Of a stretch of 58,524 nt of DNA, positions 45,220-54,671 are shown piece by piece. Under the pieces are notes generated by a model. It searched no databases. It had not been told where the DNA came from and saw only the letters and a program-made list of their open reading frames with translations. The position numbers and the translations under genes are program-made. The stretch is taken from assembly GCA_016936215.1 (NCBI GenBank), contig JAFGPL010000235.1:1-58524 (forward strand), read 5' to 3'. The stretch comes from Bacteroidales bacterium (lineage in GTDB: Bacteria; Bacteroidota; Bacteroidia; Bacteroidales; UBA10428). Position 1 is the first letter of the stretch. Every line of letters starts with the position of its first letter.

Positions 45220-48132
45220 ATGAAGACAATTTTCACACTTTTACTTACGCTGCTTATCACGCAACAATCAATTGCACAGCAGAAGATCATTACTGTTTCA
45301 GGTCAGCTTACCGATAATAACGGTGAACCGCTACCCGGGGTAAATATCATCATTAAAGGAACTGCCACCGGCACCATTTCAGATATTGACGGGAATTATA
45401 GCATTAAGGCGCCAGTTGGTTCAGTGCTGGTATTTAATTTCATTGGTTATTTATCTGAAGAAGTAGTTGTAACTGAGGATATGGCCGATGATTACGTTAC
45501 CGGTGCAGAGAATAATACCCCAGTAAACAAGGAAAGAAGGAAATCAATAGAAAAGTATAGATTACCCGGTGACGGAGACATTGCTACAGCCTGTTTTTCA
45601 GATTCATCCTCAAGGTTTCAGATTTACGATCTCAAACAATCAAACTGGTACAACAGGTTTAATTTAAACAACGTAAATTGTAATTATAAACTCGATCCTG
45701 AAACTATATGGAGCATCAGACCTTTAAAAACAGGAAAAAGCAATAATTGCATTTACACCGTAAAAACCAACAAAACCATTAAGTGCTACCTTCCCCGTAT
45801 CTCGTACCTTTTTTCTTATAGTGTTGATATACCAGTATATTTTCAGAAAACTCAATCGCAATATAGTCAGGGGGTACCTTCAGAAGGCGGGTATAAATGG
45901 TTCGGCCCCGAAACGGGAGTTGCCATGAGCTGGGGACCTGATATAAGGTTGCTTGAATACGATGGTTCAGACTATGCCTTCGACCCTAACGGCCGTCTGG
46001 TTAATGCAGGTGAGGGAAACGGCAAACCTGCCGGGATATATAACCCGACCCGGTTTTTCACCAACGGTGGTTATCTTACCAGCAAACTGAAAATTGAAGA
46101 CAACTTTGGCATGTTTGGGTATTCGTTCAACTATCAAAACAATGCTGCCACAGGAATTATAACGGGCACAAAACAACAAAGCAACAATGCAGGTTTAAAA
46201 CTCGATTATAACCATTATGACCGATTTAAAATGAGCGGAAACCTGATGTATCATACATCAACAGGAAACCTCTCTCTTTCAGGTTCAAACCTGTTGCGGC
46301 TAATGAAATCGGCATACCTTACACCACCTACATTTGACAATGGCCATTCCTCCACCCTGCCCGATGGCAGCATCCGTTCCTTCAGCCCGCAAACATATTA
46401 CAATCCTTACTGGCTGATCAACAATATACCCGATGAAGAAAAAAACAGCAGGTTAATCGCAGGCCTCAATGGTGAAATGAGGTTTAGCTCCTCGAGGTTA
46501 AATTACAATATCAGTTATGACAACCAGCAGATTGATAATATATCGGGTATCGGGGCCAGCAATGTGGCTTTTGAAAACGGGCTGGTCACGAACAGGAATG
46601 AAACCTTTATAATGCTACATAACGAATTGGGTTACGATTATTATTTACATTATTTCAGAAATATCCGGTTAGACTTTTTTGTCTCCCTTCAGGCTGATTA
46701 TTATGAACGCAGCCTTTACCGTAAAGATATGGAGGGATTCCCGAAAATGGATACTGATCCTTCTGCTAATCCCATAAGTCTTTTTGACTCCATTAACCAA
46801 AGGCAGACCCTTATGGTTCAAACCTCATCTGTTTTAAGGGTAAAAGAGTTCCTTAATCTTATAATATCAAATACAATCAACTGGTCATCAACGAAAAGGG
46901 ACAACAAACCTTTTTTGTGCCCGGGTATCGGTTTGAATTTGAATGTTGACAAATTGCCATTCTGGAATTTCCGTTTCTTTTCTAATCTCGGTATCTATAC
47001 CAATTATAATCATGTACTTATCGAAGCACCAATCAACTACAGGTTTGGAAAATATAGTTCATTGCTGCTTCAACCTGAAAATTCAAACAGCTTTTATGAA
47101 AGCAACGAAATCTTTTTTAACAGTATGCTCCACCCTGAACAACATGATAAATTCACGGCAGGAATAAGGGCAGGCTTCTTCCGCAACCTTCTGCAGACAG
47201 ATTTCAACGTCTTCAATTCGTCAGTAAAGAACCATTTATTACCGGTTATTTCACAGAATTCAATCAGCCTCATAAACGGGGCTGATATAAATGACCGGGG
47301 ATTTGAACTTACAGCTTCTGTTCTTGGCAGCATCAGGTTTCTAAAAATAGAAAAGGCGCAACTCAACCTGTCACTTGCACATAGCTATCCTGTAGTAAAA
47401 AATGTTTATGAACCTTATGATAAAATAAAAGTCGCCGGCTTTCAAACAGTTGGATCATACCTGGTTAAAGATCAGCCTTACGGGGTACTCATCGGGAGCA
47501 CGTACCTCAGGGACGACAAGGGTAGAATGGTAATCGGACCTGATGGCTATCCCATGACAGACACAGAATCCGGGATAATCGGGAATCCTAATCCCGACTG
47601 GACTTTAGGAGTTGAGGGAAGACTGGATTGGGGAGGATTTTCTTTGCAGTGTCTGGTTGATCTGCGCAAAGGCGGCGACATATGGAACGGTACCCTTAAC
47701 ACGATGAACTATTTCGGGGTTTCAGAAACCACCGCGAAGCTGAGAAATACCTATCATTTTCTTTTTGAAGGGGTAACACAGGATGGATTACTGAATACAG
47801 TACCTGTAGATTTTGCAAATCCCGCCGACGGCCTTTCACAAAACAGGTGGGTAAGATACGGGGAGAACGGGGCAGACGAAGAAGCCATTAACGACGGATC
47901 TTATATAAGGCTTAAAGAATTGAAAGCAGCATACTGTTTTAATATGCGAAGGGCCTTTAATTTCAACCTAAATGCAAGTATTGCACTTTTCGGAAGAAAT
48001 CTGTTTGTCCTGAGTAAAAACAATCTTCTTCCCTGGAATACTTTTTCAGGCAGGCCCGAAGGCAACGGCTTTGATTATTTCAACCTGCCAGGCACCAGAA
48101 GCTACGGATTTGTCTTCGAAATGGATTTCTGA
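45220..48132 (+). CDS. SusC-like outer-membrane barrel with degenerate, TonB-box-less plug
   Basis: 970 aa. Signal peptide (1-19, SIAQ), CarboxypepD_reg-like domain (~27-85, SGQLTDNNGEPLPGVNI). Where SusC proteins have the TonB box (…EVVVVGYG) and a ~120-residue plug, this protein has ~100 atypical residues (~88-188) without VRIRG or VDG motifs; only LDPETIWSIRPLK (158-170) and NNCIYTVKTNK look like worn relics of the plug's last strands. The barrel from ~190 to the end is normal SusC (YSQGVPSEGG, MSWGPDIRLLEYDGS, final aromatic FVFEMDF). There is no SusD next to it. The following gene encodes a complete plug, suggesting that the two act together (inference). Confidence 0.85.
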   Translation: MKTIFTLLLTLLITQQSIAQQKIITVSGQLTDNNGEPLPGVNIIIKGTATGTISDIDGNYSIKAPVGSVLVFNFIGYLSEEVVVTEDMADDYVTGAENNTPVNKERRKSIEKYRLPGDGDIATACFSDSSSRFQIYDLKQSNWYNRFNLNNVNCNYKLDPETIWSIRPLKTGKSNNCIYTVKTNKTIKCYLPRISYLFSYSVDIPVYFQKTQSQYSQGVPSEGGYKWFGPETGVAMSWGPDIRLLEYDGSDYAFDPNGRLVNAGEGNGKPAGIYNPTRFFTNGGYLTSKLKIEDNFGMFGYSFNYQNNAATGIITGTKQQSNNAGLKLDYNHYDRFKMSGNLMYHTSTGNLSLSGSNLLRLMKSAYLTPPTFDNGHSSTLPDGSIRSFSPQTYYNPYWLINNIPDEEKNSRLIAGLNGEMRFSSSRLNYNISYDNQQIDNISGIGASNVAFENGLVTNRNETFIMLHNELGYDYYLHYFRNIRLDFFVSLQADYYERSLYRKDMEGFPKMDTDPSANPISLFDSINQRQTLMVQTSSVLRVKEFLNLIISNTINWSSTKRDNKPFLCPGIGLNLNVDKLPFWNFRFFSNLGIYTNYNHVLIEAPINYRFGKYSSLLLQPENSNSFYESNEIFFNSMLHPEQHDKFTAGIRAGFFRNLLQTDFNVFNSSVKNHLLPVISQNSISLINGADINDRGFELTASVLGSIRFLKIEKAQLNLSLAHSYPVVKNVYEPYDKIKVAGFQTVGSYLVKDQPYGVLIGSTYLRDDKGRMVIGPDGYPMTDTESGIIGNPNPDWTLGVEGRLDWGGFSLQCLVDLRKGGDIWNGTLNTMNYFGVSETTAKLRNTYHFLFEGVTQDGLLNTVPVDFANPADGLSQNRWVRYGENGADEEAINDGSYIRLKELKAAYCFNMRRAFNFNLNASIALFGRNLFVLSKNNLLPWNTFSGRPEGNGFDYFNLPGTRSYGFVFEMDF

Positions 48133-48177
48133 AAATATTTCACTGTTTAATCATTTGAAATTTTAAATTATAAAATC

Positions 48178-51100
48178 ATGAAAACAATAAAATACACCAT
48201 CGTTATAGCAGCCTTTTCACTACTGGCTTTAGCAACATATAAATACAGAATGGTTGATCTAACCGGTTTCCTGAACCTTCTGAAGGAGAAACTGACCAGC
48301 TTCAATGAAAAACTTCCACAGGAAAAGATTTATGTACATGTTGATAAACCGCTTTACACACCGGGCGATGACATTTGGTTTAAAATTTACCTGTGTAACG
48401 GGGCAGACCACAGCCCTTCTCAAATAAGCAATGTTGTATATGCTGAACTTATAGATCCAAAGGGCGGCGTTAAAGAGAGCAAAACACTTCCGGTAATTAA
48501 AGGAGGCGCCAAAGGCGATTTCAGCCTGAGCCAGGGTGATCCCGGGGGCATCTATAAAATCAAGGTATATACTACCTGGCTTAAAAATTCAGGTGAAGAT
48601 GATTTTTTCACTAAGGAAATTACTGTGCAGAAATTGGTTGCCCCACGGTTGCTGATGGACCTTGAATTTGCGAAGAAAGCTTATGGCGCTGGCAATCTCG
48701 TAGAGGCAAAGACTTCAATAAAAACTCTTGAAAACGAACCACTAACAAATTATACAGTCAGGTACTCGGCTTTTTTAAAGGGAACAGAATTCCTTAACGG
48801 AACGCACAAAACGAGTGCAGAAGGCAAACTAACAATTTCATTCAACCTGCCGGATACATTAACTACCAATGATGGATTGTTAAACGTGGTAATTAATTAT
48901 GAAGGCAACAGTGAATCAATATCCCGGTCAATTCCTATAGTACTTAACAATATTGATCTTCAGTTTTTCCCCGAAGGTGGTGAAATGGTGCATAATACCG
49001 AATGCCGTGTGGCTTTCAAAGCTTTGAATGAATTCGGAAAACCTGCCGATATCGAAGGTGTGATTGTTGATTCAGACGATAACCGTGTGTGTAGCTTTAA
49101 AAGTTTTCATCACGGGATGGGGGCATTTATCCTTATCCCTGCATCAGACAAACAATACCGGGCGCTGATTACAAACCCCAAAGGGATCAGTAAAAAATAC
49201 GAACTTCCCAAAGCATTGGTATCGGGCGCTGTAATGAGGCTTGACACAGTCACCCAAAATATCATAAGAATAAGCGTATGCGCCCCGGAATTTCCTCAAT
49301 ACAGCATTGTTTTGCAGGTTAGGGGGAAAATCTGCCACACAGTTACCCATTCGGGGAAAAAGGGATTCAGGGAGGTTGAACTACCAATAAATGAATGTCC
49401 TGCAGGCATTGCACAAATTACGATATTCGACCACCATGGCGTTGCATGCGCCGAAAGGCTTGTATTTATAAATCCTGAAAAGAACCTGAAAATCTCCATA
49501 TCTACAGATAAAAAGAAATACGCCCCAAGGGAGATGGTGAAGCTAAATATCAGGACCACAGATTATAAGAATAAGCCCGTAAGTGGCAATCTATCGGTAT
49601 CAGTTGTCAACGAAAAGATTATCAGCATGATGGCCGACAAGCAAGACCATATCTTGTCATGGTTGCTCATGTCTTCGGACCTGAAAGGTAAAATTGAAGA
49701 GCCTTCATTCTATTTTAAAAAAGATGAACCAAAAGCGCCAAAGGCACTCGATTACCTGCTAATGACACAGGGATACCGGCGGTTCACCTGGGAAGAAGTT
49801 TTAACCCGCGAGCCGGTACCCCAGTTCCTTCCCGAACAGGAAGGATTGGTTTCGGGAAGGGTTAATACCCTTAATGGTAATGGCGTTAAGGCTACCATTT
49901 ACATGCTTGAACTAAACAACCAGAGGAGAATTGAAAAACTGAAAACCGGAAAATCAGGACGGTTTATGTTCATGGGTTCAGATCCTTCAGTGCCGAGGTT
50001 TATATTTGCTGATGCCCCATGGCACAGGGAAAAAGCAGTTTTACTAAGCATTGATCAGGAGTCGCTGATTTCAAAAGGAAAAAACCAGTTGACAAATCCG
50101 GCAGCAGAACATATCATTATTCCCGAAATAATATGTCCAAAAGTTATCGAAAAGAAACCGGTTAATGAAGTAATACCGGTAAAAGGTTCTGCGACAAAAA
50201 AAATATCATTAACCGAAGACATCCAGGCACTTGAGGAGGTGGTTGTGGTTGGTTATGGTATCGTGAGAAAAGCAGATATAACCGGCGCTATAACAGTTGT
50301 AAAACCCGATGAAATTAGAAGCATGTTACCTCCAAACCGCACGCTCGAACAGGCATTGCAGGGAAGGGTTGCCGGCCTGGCAATTACGAACAACGATGGC
50401 GTGCCAAATGCTCCTGCAAATGTAAGAATCAGGGGCATTGCCACACTTGAAAATTCAGGCCAGCCACTTTACATTGTGGATGGAATACCTGTTTCACCTG
50501 ATATTGGTGAAAACACTGGTTCTATCATCAATCCCGAAAACATTACCAGTATTGAGGTTGTCAAAGATGCTTCACTCACTTCAATTTACGGATCAAGGGC
50601 AGCCAACGGGGTGATAATCATAACTACAAAAAATATTGGCAGAAGCAATCACAGAAAATTAACTAAAGAGCTGCAGAACAAATATTCATGTACATATCTT
50701 GCCCCGAGGCAATTTTCACAGGTAAGGGAATTCTATTCCCCAAAATATGCTTCAACCGAAATACCCGGGGTAAGAACCGACTTTAGAAATACGATTTACT
50801 GGAACCCGGATGTTATTACCAATGAGAAAGGTGAAGCAACTTTGAATTTCTATAATTCAGATGAGGTTACCACCTTTAATGTAACTGCCGAAGGAATCGG
50901 AACAGAAGGTTTGGCCGGGAGGGAAGAGTACAGGTATTATACCCAATTGCCGTTCAGTATGGATATTAAAATCCCGCCCTACATGGTTTTTACCGATACG
51001 GTATATTTTCCGTTAATCATTAAAAACAATACTGATCATAAGGTAACCGGCAGTTTAATCATAGATGCACCTGCATGTCTTGAGCCTTTCGACACAATTC

Positions 51101-52842
51101 CTGTGAACATTTCCATTGATGCAGGCACAGCTACAACACTTTATCCCGGTTATATCGTAAAGAACATTCCTGGTATTTTCAAAATATCTGTGCTTTTTTC
51201 AAGCAACAATTATTCAGATTCCTTTGAAAAAGAGATTGAAGTGTTCCCCGTAGGTTTTCCCGCAAAAGTAAGTTTCTCAGGAAACGAAAAATCAAGGAAC
51301 ATAGAATTCATGACCGGAGATATTGTTCCTGGTTCGCTTTCAGGAAGGTTTACGGCATTTCCAAGTATCCTGTCGGATTTAATGTCGGGTATCGAATCCA
51401 TCCTCAGGGAACCCTATGGTTGCTTCGAGCAGACATCATCAAGTACATATCCCAATATAATGGTACTTAGATATTTAAATGAAACAGGACTGAACGATAA
51501 TGCGCTGCGCAACAAAGCCCTCGGTTTGATTAAGAAAGGCTACAGTAAGCTTATCTCTTTTGAAACATCGCAAAACGGGTACGAGTGGTTTGGCCAAAGC
51601 CCTGCACATGATGGCCTTACCGCATACGGCCTGCTCGAATTCACTGATATGAAGGCAGTTTACCATGGAGTGGATGAAGAAATGATAAACCGCACATTGA
51701 AGTGGGTGCTTAACCAGCGTGACGGCAAAGGCGGTTTTGTAAAAAGTCAGCGTGCCCTCGACCAGTTTGGAAGGGCCAGTAAAGAGGTCACCAATGCATA
51801 TATTGTATATGCACTGTCTGAATCGGGTTATAAAGATAATTTGCCCGAATACCTTTCTGCGTTCAATGAAGCCAAAGAATCGAAAGACCCCTATCGTTTG
51901 GCGCTGATTGCAAATGCTGCCTTTAACCTTAACCGGGATGCCGATGGTGATATGCTGTTAGGTATTATGGCAGAGAAAATAAAGAACAGCAGTTGGGATA
52001 AATTGCGGATAGATCCCTCAATTACCTGTTCGGGAGGAAAATCTTTAAGTATTGAAACTGCTGCACTTTATACAATGGCTGAACTGAAAGCAGGGCCACG
52101 AAATATCGGCGTTTTTAACCAGTCGCTGGAATATATTGTATCCGGCAGAAATGGCGGCGGATTCGGATCAACGCAGGCTACCATACTGGCATTAAGGGCG
52201 CTGACAGAATACGCAAAATTTAACAGGGCATCTTCCGGGGGCGGTATGATCGAAATCAGCTATAATGGTTCAAAAATCAACGAGTTGGCATACTCATCCG
52301 GGGACAAAGAAGCGATTGTTGCCGACAACCTTGAAAGATTTCAGAAACCGGGAAGGCAGTCCTTTACTGTTTCATATTTCAATACAGAGAACCCCCTGCC
52401 CTACTCGCTCGATTTTTCTTGGACATCGCGCACTCCTTCTAGTGACACTGATTGTAAGGTTGACATAACAACCAAAACAAATAATAGTACAGTATTAATG
52501 GGCGAACTGGTAAGAATTACCACAACTGTAAAGAACAAGACAAATGAAGGTTTGCCCATGAATGTAACCCTGGTGGGCATTCCTTCGGGTTTAAGTCCGC
52601 AACCCTGGCAGCTTAAAGAGTTACAGGAGAAAGGTGTTGTTGATTTTTATGAAATAAGAAAGAATTATGTGGTATTCTATTTCAGGCAGTTGAAGCCAGA
52701 AGAAACAAAAACCGTTAACCTTGACCTGAAAGCTGATATACCCGGTACCTTCCGGGCCCCGGCCAGTACGGCTTATTTATACTACACCAACGAGTATAAA
52801 GACTGGGAGGCTGGTGAAAGGGTGATTATCAGAAAAGATTAG
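48178..52842 (+). CDS. Alpha-2-macroglobulin-like protein with inserted TonB box and SusC-type plug
   Basis: 1554 aa. N-terminal hydrophobic signal/anchor (~5-22), macroglobulin MG1/MG2 domains (EKIYVHVDKPLYTPGDDIWF, ~50-150) and further MG domains to ~550, then a carboxypeptidase-like domain (~555-620). Residues ~684-818 are a complete SusC-type plug: TonB box LEEVVVVGYG, LEQALQGRVAGL, NVRIRGIATL, PLYIVDGIPV, SIEVVKDASLTSIYGSRAAN and VIIITTK. The A2M domain (~838-930), the thioester motif GCFEQ (Cys1082-Gln1085), the alpha-helical thioester-domain repeats (~1060-1390) and a receptor-binding-like C-terminus follow. Bacterial A2Ms trap proteases; the plug makes this one a likely outer-membrane partner of the SusC-like barrel encoded 45 bp upstream. 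Confidence 0.88.
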   Translation: MKTIKYTIVIAAFSLLALATYKYRMVDLTGFLNLLKEKLTSFNEKLPQEKIYVHVDKPLYTPGDDIWFKIYLCNGADHSPSQISNVVYAELIDPKGGVKESKTLPVIKGGAKGDFSLSQGDPGGIYKIKVYTTWLKNSGEDDFFTKEITVQKLVAPRLLMDLEFAKKAYGAGNLVEAKTSIKTLENEPLTNYTVRYSAFLKGTEFLNGTHKTSAEGKLTISFNLPDTLTTNDGLLNVVINYEGNSESISRSIPIVLNNIDLQFFPEGGEMVHNTECRVAFKALNEFGKPADIEGVIVDSDDNRVCSFKSFHHGMGAFILIPASDKQYRALITNPKGISKKYELPKALVSGAVMRLDTVTQNIIRISVCAPEFPQYSIVLQVRGKICHTVTHSGKKGFREVELPINECPAGIAQITIFDHHGVACAERLVFINPEKNLKISISTDKKKYAPREMVKLNIRTTDYKNKPVSGNLSVSVVNEKIISMMADKQDHILSWLLMSSDLKGKIEEPSFYFKKDEPKAPKALDYLLMTQGYRRFTWEEVLTREPVPQFLPEQEGLVSGRVNTLNGNGVKATIYMLELNNQRRIEKLKTGKSGRFMFMGSDPSVPRFIFADAPWHREKAVLLSIDQESLISKGKNQLTNPAAEHIIIPEIICPKVIEKKPVNEVIPVKGSATKKISLTEDIQALEEVVVVGYGIVRKADITGAITVVKPDEIRSMLPPNRTLEQALQGRVAGLAITNNDGVPNAPANVRIRGIATLENSGQPLYIVDGIPVSPDIGENTGSIINPENITSIEVVKDASLTSIYGSRAANGVIIITTKNIGRSNHRKLTKELQNKYSCTYLAPRQFSQVREFYSPKYASTEIPGVRTDFRNTIYWNPDVITNEKGEATLNFYNSDEVTTFNVTAEGIGTEGLAGREEYRYYTQLPFSMDIKIPPYMVFTDTVYFPLIIKNNTDHKVTGSLIIDAPACLEPFDTIPVNISIDAGTATTLYPGYIVKNIPGIFKISVLFSSNNYSDSFEKEIEVFPVGFPAKVSFSGNEKSRNIEFMTGDIVPGSLSGRFTAFPSILSDLMSGIESILREPYGCFEQTSSSTYPNIMVLRYLNETGLNDNALRNKALGLIKKGYSKLISFETSQNGYEWFGQSPAHDGLTAYGLLEFTDMKAVYHGVDEEMINRTLKWVLNQRDGKGGFVKSQRALDQFGRASKEVTNAYIVYALSESGYKDNLPEYLSAFNEAKESKDPYRLALIANAAFNLNRDADGDMLLGIMAEKIKNSSWDKLRIDPSITCSGGKSLSIETAALYTMAELKAGPRNIGVFNQSLEYIVSGRNGGGFGSTQATILALRALTEYAKFNRASSGGGMIEISYNGSKINELAYSSGDKEAIVADNLERFQKPGRQSFTVSYFNTENPLPYSLDFSWTSRTPSSDTDCKVDITTKTNNSTVLMGELVRITTTVKNKTNEGLPMNVTLVGIPSGLSPQPWQLKELQEKGVVDFYEIRKNYVVFYFRQLKPEETKTVNLDLKADIPGTFRAPASTAYLYYTNEYKDWEAGERVIIRKD

Positions 52843-52870
52843 GTGATTTGTGAATAGTTCATGGGTTGTA

Positions 52871-52911
52871 TGGCTTCCGGTGAAATTTTACCGGAAGCCG
52901 TTTTTTTATTT
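52871..52911 (+). terminator. Terminator after the macroglobulin gene
   Basis: GGCTTCCGGT-GAAATTT-TACCGGAAGCC followed by GTTTTTTT: a perfect 9-10 bp GC-rich stem, ~30 bp after the stop. Closes the SusC-like/A2M operon. Confidence 0.9.
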
Positions 52912-52979
52912 AACGGAAGCAATTAAACCTTTTTGTAACTTTATAATCAAACCTTCAAAACATAAAAAAACAGTAAATC

Positions 52980-53384
52980 ATGAAATCAGTAAATCTAAAA
53001 GTATTATTTACATTATTTATTATTGCAACAATAAGCATGTCATCGGTGAATGCCCAAAAACCCCGGTGGGAACTTTTGGGGATGAGAAAAGTGGATTTTA
53101 AGCTCGACAGGGATGTTATTCCCGTAACATGGCGCGAAGGAGCTTTTAATGCGGTAAGAATTGTTGTAAGACAAGGCCAGCTTAACATGCACAAATGTGT
53201 CATTCATTTTGAAAACGGTGGCACCAAAGAGGTAGAGCTTCGTCATAATTTTGCCGGAAGAAGCGCTTCACGCTTGATAGACCTGCCCGGAAACAAAAGA
53301 CTTATTGAAAAAATCGAGTTCTGGTACGACACAAAAAATATGGCAGGGAGAAAGGCTACTGTAATGGTGTATGGCAGGCATTGA
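52980..53384 (+). CDS. Exported DUF2541-type protein
   Basis: 134 aa. Signal peptide (1-25, SVNAQ), then a single beta-rich domain: WELLGMRKVDFKLDRDVIPV, FNAVRIVVRQGQLNMH, RSASRLIDLPGNKRLIEKIEFWYDT, the characteristic order of DUF2541 proteins. Periplasmic, function unknown. It follows the macroglobulin terminator and so is transcribed separately; it converges with the C1q-domain gene. Confidence 0.8.
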   Translation: MKSVNLKVLFTLFIIATISMSSVNAQKPRWELLGMRKVDFKLDRDVIPVTWREGAFNAVRIVVRQGQLNMHKCVIHFENGGTKEVELRHNFAGRSASRLIDLPGNKRLIEKIEFWYDTKNMAGRKATVMVYGRH

Positions 53385-53688
53385 TGCATTCACATAATTA
53401 CTTTTATTAAATACCAAAAAAATTGAGTGGATTATAAAAGAACCTTGCCATTAAAGGCTTATAGAATTTATTTATAATCAGAAACCTTTAGCAGGTTTTT
53501 CTGAAAGAATTATGGGTAATCAAGATTATGGATTACCCATAATTTATTAGTATTCAATTGATAATTACCATACCTAAAAAACTATATCATTTACTCAAAT
53601 GCAAAAAATAATCTTCTTTTCAATTAATCATGATGAAGAATAAAAAAATTCAGCACATTATACAGCATACCACACCATAATGCTGTTA
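53385..53688. other. 304-bp region between convergent genes
   Basis: Contains the hairpin at 53508-53544 and otherwise only AT-rich DNA; no gene seen. Confidence 0.5.
53508..53544. terminator. Bidirectional hairpin between convergent genes
   Basis: AATTATGGGTAATC (53508-53521) and GATTACCCATAATT (53531-53544) are perfect inverted repeats of 14 bp around a 9-base loop. No long T-run, so termination would be imperfect in vitro terms; its place between converging genes supports the role. Confidence 0.6.
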
Positions 53689-54660
53689 TTAATAAATCAG
53701 GCAAACCGAGAAATATGAATCTTTTTTTCTGATTGAAACATCTGAACCGCTATTTTGAAATGCTCTGACATCAAGTACATCGCCTGCCTCAAGTCTTACC
53801 GTTATTGAAATACTCCTGTTTACTGCAGCTCCGTCCATTGAATTTGATGCATAGTTTGAAATATATAAACCACTATTTTTATACAGATAAATATTATATC
53901 TTGTTGCATCATCTCCCGGACAAAACTGAATTGCAGCTGAAACATGGTATGTTCCGGTACGGGGTGCAGTGAATTCACCTGAAGAATAAACACCACCGAC
54001 ATCAAACATTTGTGTAAATGTCATTTTTGTTGAAGCTCCGCTTTCAAGAGCTAAATCAGCGGAGAGTTGTGCCAGGAATGCATATTTTCTGCCATATAAA
54101 GTATCAGCCTGCGATCGCAGCAGAATATCACTCATGCTGCTATTATCAAGTCGTCCCGATTCACTGAGGTCATCATACGCATTAAACCGGGCGTTATCAA
54201 GGGTACCGGCATTAATATTTGCAGCACTCCGGTAATAAGCGCCGCTTTGCCCGTCAAGCTTATCTGCATCTTCAGAAAATAATGAATAAGGTACCGATAA
54301 CATCTGAGAAGTTGAGTAATGCGAATAGGAAGTACCTCCTAATGCATCTAATTCTACCTTTAAAAAATATTTGTTTGCTGCCCAGTTTATCCCGGCAAAA
54401 TTATCTGTTGAACTGCCACCGCCAATTTTCAGGTTTACCAAACCCTGCGAGTTGGTGCTGGCATTATGTGTCTCGGTGTAAACGGCAGTTCCGGTTTCTG
54501 TAGCCTGCAGGATACTTATTCTGAAATTCACCGTGGCATTTTTAATCAGTTCACCGCCGCTGTTTCTCACCACAGCCTGGTAGTTCAGCATTTCAGGAGC
54601 TTGCGCAAAAATAATTACTGAAACAAATGCTGATAATACTGTTAAGATAATATTTTTCAT
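53689..54660 (-). CDS. Secreted protein with C-terminal C1q/TNF-like domain
   Basis: 323 aa. Signal peptide (1-19, IFAQ). Residues ~20-125 form a beta-rich domain common in Bacteroidetes surface proteins (APEMLNYQAVVRNSGGELI), a linker follows, and residues ~190-323 resemble a C1q domain (KYAFLAQLSADLALES, GEFTAPRTGTYHVSAAIQF, ISITVRLEAGDVLDVRAF), a trimerising jelly-roll fold used for ligand binding. The upstream gene ends 11 bp before its start, so they form an operon. Ligand unknown. Confidence 0.8.
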   Translation of the reverse strand: MKNIILTVLSAFVSVIIFAQAPEMLNYQAVVRNSGGELIKNATVNFRISILQATETGTAVYTETHNASTNSQGLVNLKIGGGSSTDNFAGINWAANKYFLKVELDALGGTSYSHYSTSQMLSVPYSLFSEDADKLDGQSGAYYRSAANINAGTLDNARFNAYDDLSESGRLDNSSMSDILLRSQADTLYGRKYAFLAQLSADLALESGASTKMTFTQMFDVGGVYSSGEFTAPRTGTYHVSAAIQFCPGDDATRYNIYLYKNSGLYISNYASNSMDGAAVNRSISITVRLEAGDVLDVRAFQNSGSDVSIRKKDSYFSVCLIY

Positions 54661-54671
54661 AGATTGAGATT

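Noticed and set aside
45220-48132. SusC plus SusD pair of a polysaccharide utilisation locus
   Set aside because: No SusD-like gene follows; the next gene is a macroglobulin, and the barrel lacks a normal plug.
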